From NCBI GenBank assembly GCA_018648985.1, contig JABGOT010000055.1, forward strand, positions 3,707 to 26,680: a DNA stretch of 22,974 nucleotides. The letters are read 5' to 3'. The DNA comes from Candidatus Ruthturnera sp. Its GTDB lineage: Bacteria; Pseudomonadota; Gammaproteobacteria; PS1; Pseudothioglobaceae. Made by a program: the position numbers and the translations under genes. Shown piece by piece: positions 21,776 through 22,974 of this stretch. Each line of letters opens with the position of its first letter. Position 1 is the stretch's first letter. The notes beneath the pieces are model-generated. The model was not told the DNA's origin and made no database searches. It was given only the letters and a program-made list of their open reading frames with translations.

Positions 21776-21955
21776 TAGAAGATTATAAATCTCTCCCCCG
21801 AGATATATTTCATGATTTTCTACTAGGTAGTCGTTTTTTTTATTCTCCTCAAGTTTAGTTAGGCGGCTACCTCCTCCTCAAGATTTAAGCGCTTTAAGGC
21901 GACATAATAACAACATACAAGTGTTTTGCAACACTATCATTAAAGCGTAATTTTA
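21776..21955 (+). ncRNA. Candidate C-rich multi-hairpin RNA
   Basis: This gap between two minus-strand genes has no ORF but dense structure. TATAAT at 21764-21769 could start an RNA near 21776. Hairpin 1 is ATCTC-TCCCCC-GAGAT (21789-21804). Hairpin 2 pairs AGGTAGTCG (21825-21833) with CGGCTACCT (21864-21872, one G-U) and shows TTCTCCTCAAG in its loop. Then follow unpaired CTCCTCAAGAT (21874-21884), a closing stem CGCTTTAA (21890) with TTAAAGCG (21940-21947), an inner hairpin AGTGTT-TTGC-AACACT (21920-21935), and a weak T-rich end. The -35 is poor. The minus strand, with GGA in each loop, is the rival reading. The plus strand is preferred because the same motifs lie in sense in two other leaders. 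Confidence 0.42.
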
Positions 21956-21971
21956 TAATATACTAATTAAA

Positions 21972-21985
21972 GGTCAGAGTTGACC
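21972..21985 (-). terminator. Hairpin downstream of pyrB-ygfB
   Basis: On the minus strand GGTCA-ACTC-TGACC is followed by TTTAATTAG, a weak terminator-like element 21 nt after the ygfB-family stop. A 12-bp palindrome CTATTGCAATAG (21992-22003) precedes it. Confidence 0.4.
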
Positions 21986-22006
21986 ACAAGGCTATTGCAA
22001 TAGGGT

Positions 22007-22564
22007 TTAATGCAATAATTCTGGAGAGATGTAATCTTGCTTAGAAGGTTGCAGTGTTTCCTGGATAAGTAGCGTGCCCATGCGTACGAATTCGATAATT
22101 TCACTTAGGTCTTGTGCATTTTGTTCGTTGTCGAGAACCTCGGCATCAAGCTTGGCTATTTCACTAAAGTCTTTAATCATCTCCAGCACGTCTTCGTCGT
22201 TGGTGGAGATTTTTTGTAACCCTAGGCCCACTAAAAAACCTTGGCACCACTGAATCAGTGTATCGGCCTGCTCTCTGAGTTTGCAGTCTTCATCAGCGAT
22301 TAGCAGCTGGAAGTTTAGTGTGGCGTCACCCAATTGCAATAGCGTGTTGTTGTAGATTTGTGCGAGTTGTTCGTGGGCAGATTTTTCGTTAAGGTTGTTA
22401 AGATCAATGCTTACCAGTACTTCACCGAGCCAATCGTCTAATGCTAAGTCGGGTTTGATACAAGCAAAGCCACATAGGATTCCATGCGCACTGGCAATAG
22501 TGTCATCTGTATTTAGATTGTGTAAGACGCTTTTGACTTCATCGTAGTCAATTAGATTTTCCAT
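22007..22564 (-). CDS. YgfB/YecA (UPF0149) family protein
   Basis: 185 residues, all-helical. The start YDEVKSVLHNLNTDDTIASAHGILCGFACIKPDLALDDWL matches the family pattern (AHG-LCG, W). The middle CQGFLVGLGLQ and the end DLSEIIEFVRMGTLLIQETL also fit. The C-terminal SEC-C zinc motif found in YecA is absent, so it is of the YgfB type. E. coli YgfB has no firm role; in Pseudomonas YgfB affects ampDh3 expression and beta-lactam tolerance. It begins 2 nt after the pyrB stop, so it is probably cotranscribed with it. Confidence 0.87.
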   Translation of the reverse strand: MENLIDYDEVKSVLHNLNTDDTIASAHGILCGFACIKPDLALDDWLGEVLVSIDLNNLNEKSAHEQLAQIYNNTLLQLGDATLNFQLLIADEDCKLREQADTLIQWCQGFLVGLGLQKISTNDEDVLEMIKDFSEIAKLDAEVLDNEQNAQDLSEIIEFVRMGTLLIQETLQPSKQDYISPELLH

Positions 22565-22566
22565 AA

Positions 22567-22974
22567 TTAAGACTTACCTGCTAAGATTTCCATTACTGCC
22601 ATACGTACAGCGATACCGTTAGTGACTTGTTGTAAAATCACAGATTGACCACCATCAGCAATAGAGGAATCGATTTCTACACCACGATTAATTGGGCCTG
22701 GGTGCATCACGATAGCATCTGGTTTTGCTAGTGCTAAGCGTTCGGCCGTTAGTCCGTAGCTATCAAAGTACTCTTGTTCATTAGGGATGTCGGCTTCTAG
22801 CATGCGTTCTTTTTGTAAGCGCAACACCATAACTACATCGCAATCTTTTAAGCCTGCTTCAATGTTGTCAAAACATTTAACCGTTGCACAGCGTTCAGAG
22901 CCATATTGCAATCCGGTTGGCGCAATCAGGCGAATGTCTGTTGTTCCTAAGGTTTTGAGTGCTTGAATATCTGA
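22567..22974 (-). CDS. pyrB: Aspartate carbamoyltransferase catalytic subunit, C-terminal 135 residues (runs off window)
   Basis: Condenses carbamoyl phosphate with aspartate, the committed step of pyrimidine synthesis. Only the aspartate-binding domain is visible; the frame stays open to the right edge. Recognisable segments are DCDVVMVLRLQKERM, the 230s/240s-type loop region EYFDSYGLTAERLALAKPDAIVMHPGPINRG (with HPGPINRG as signature) and QSVILQQVTNGIAVRMAVM. The VLRLQ and HPGPINRG forms place it with the Pseudomonas-type ATCase, which associates with a dihydroorotase-like PyrC'; that partner would be looked for outside this window. Confidence 0.94.
   Translation of the reverse strand, partial: SDIQALKTLGTTDIRLIAPTGLQYGSERCATVKCFDNIEAGLKDCDVVMVLRLQKERMLEADIPNEQEYFDSYGLTAERLALAKPDAIVMHPGPINRGVEIDSSIADGGQSVILQQVTNGIAVRMAVMEILAGKS

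Noticed and set aside
1..22974. CRISPR arrays, transposases, integrases or phage genes
   Set aside because: None seen; no regularly spaced repeats and no mobile-element proteins in the window.

Overview
The window looks like chromosome from a low-GC, facultatively anaerobic marine gammaproteobacterium. The gene content (nitrate reductase, two NarK transporters, anaerobic quinone, heme and dNTP synthesis) and protein style resemble the SUP05 / Thioglobus sulfur-oxidiser clade. That placement is from memory of protein families, not from a search.

Positions 1-16.4 kb form an anaerobiosis island. On the minus strand are narK1-narK2-narG (narG runs off the left edge), with mogA (molybdenum cofactor) divergent. 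Next come an FNR-like regulator, a small membrane protein, and an anaerobic ribonucleotide reductase operon (nrdD, a separate 52-aa glycyl-radical polypeptide, nrdG). Then ubiT with an 87-aa Cys-motif protein, a TauD/TfdA dioxygenase, and a yhcC-ubiU-ubiV operon for O2-independent ubiquinone synthesis. The island ends with a second FNR-like regulator divergent from hemN. I find seven FNR-type palindromes (TTGAY-N4-RTCAA). Most lie about 41 bp upstream of a recognisable -10, so the island reads as one regulon. The two regulators share the same recognition helix and an unusual C-terminal CX2CX7CX7C motif. nrdD also has a tandem pair of NrdR boxes.

Positions 16.4-20.4 kb are housekeeping: lolA, ftsK, trxB and tRNA-Phe(GAA). 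Positions 20.4-22.0 kb hold small, unrecognised genes: a 46-aa membrane peptide missing from a length-filtered ORF list, an 85-aa exported protein, and a 127-aa exported protein. Structured C-rich RNA elements lie among them and share the motifs CTCTCCCCCRAG and CTCCTCAAG. The right edge holds a ygfB-family gene and the 3' part of pyrB.

The best candidates for something undescribed are: (1) the family of C-rich hairpins at 15.0, 21.0 and 21.8 kb, whose CTCCTCAAG loops are complementary over 11 nt to the ribosome binding site of the 46-aa peptide; (2) the pair of FNR paralogues with a C-terminal tetra-cysteine tail; (3) the two-polypeptide class III ribonucleotide reductase; and (4) a perfect 24-bp inverted repeat that places the same leader in front of both nrdD and ubiT and encloses their shared FNR/NrdR promoter region.
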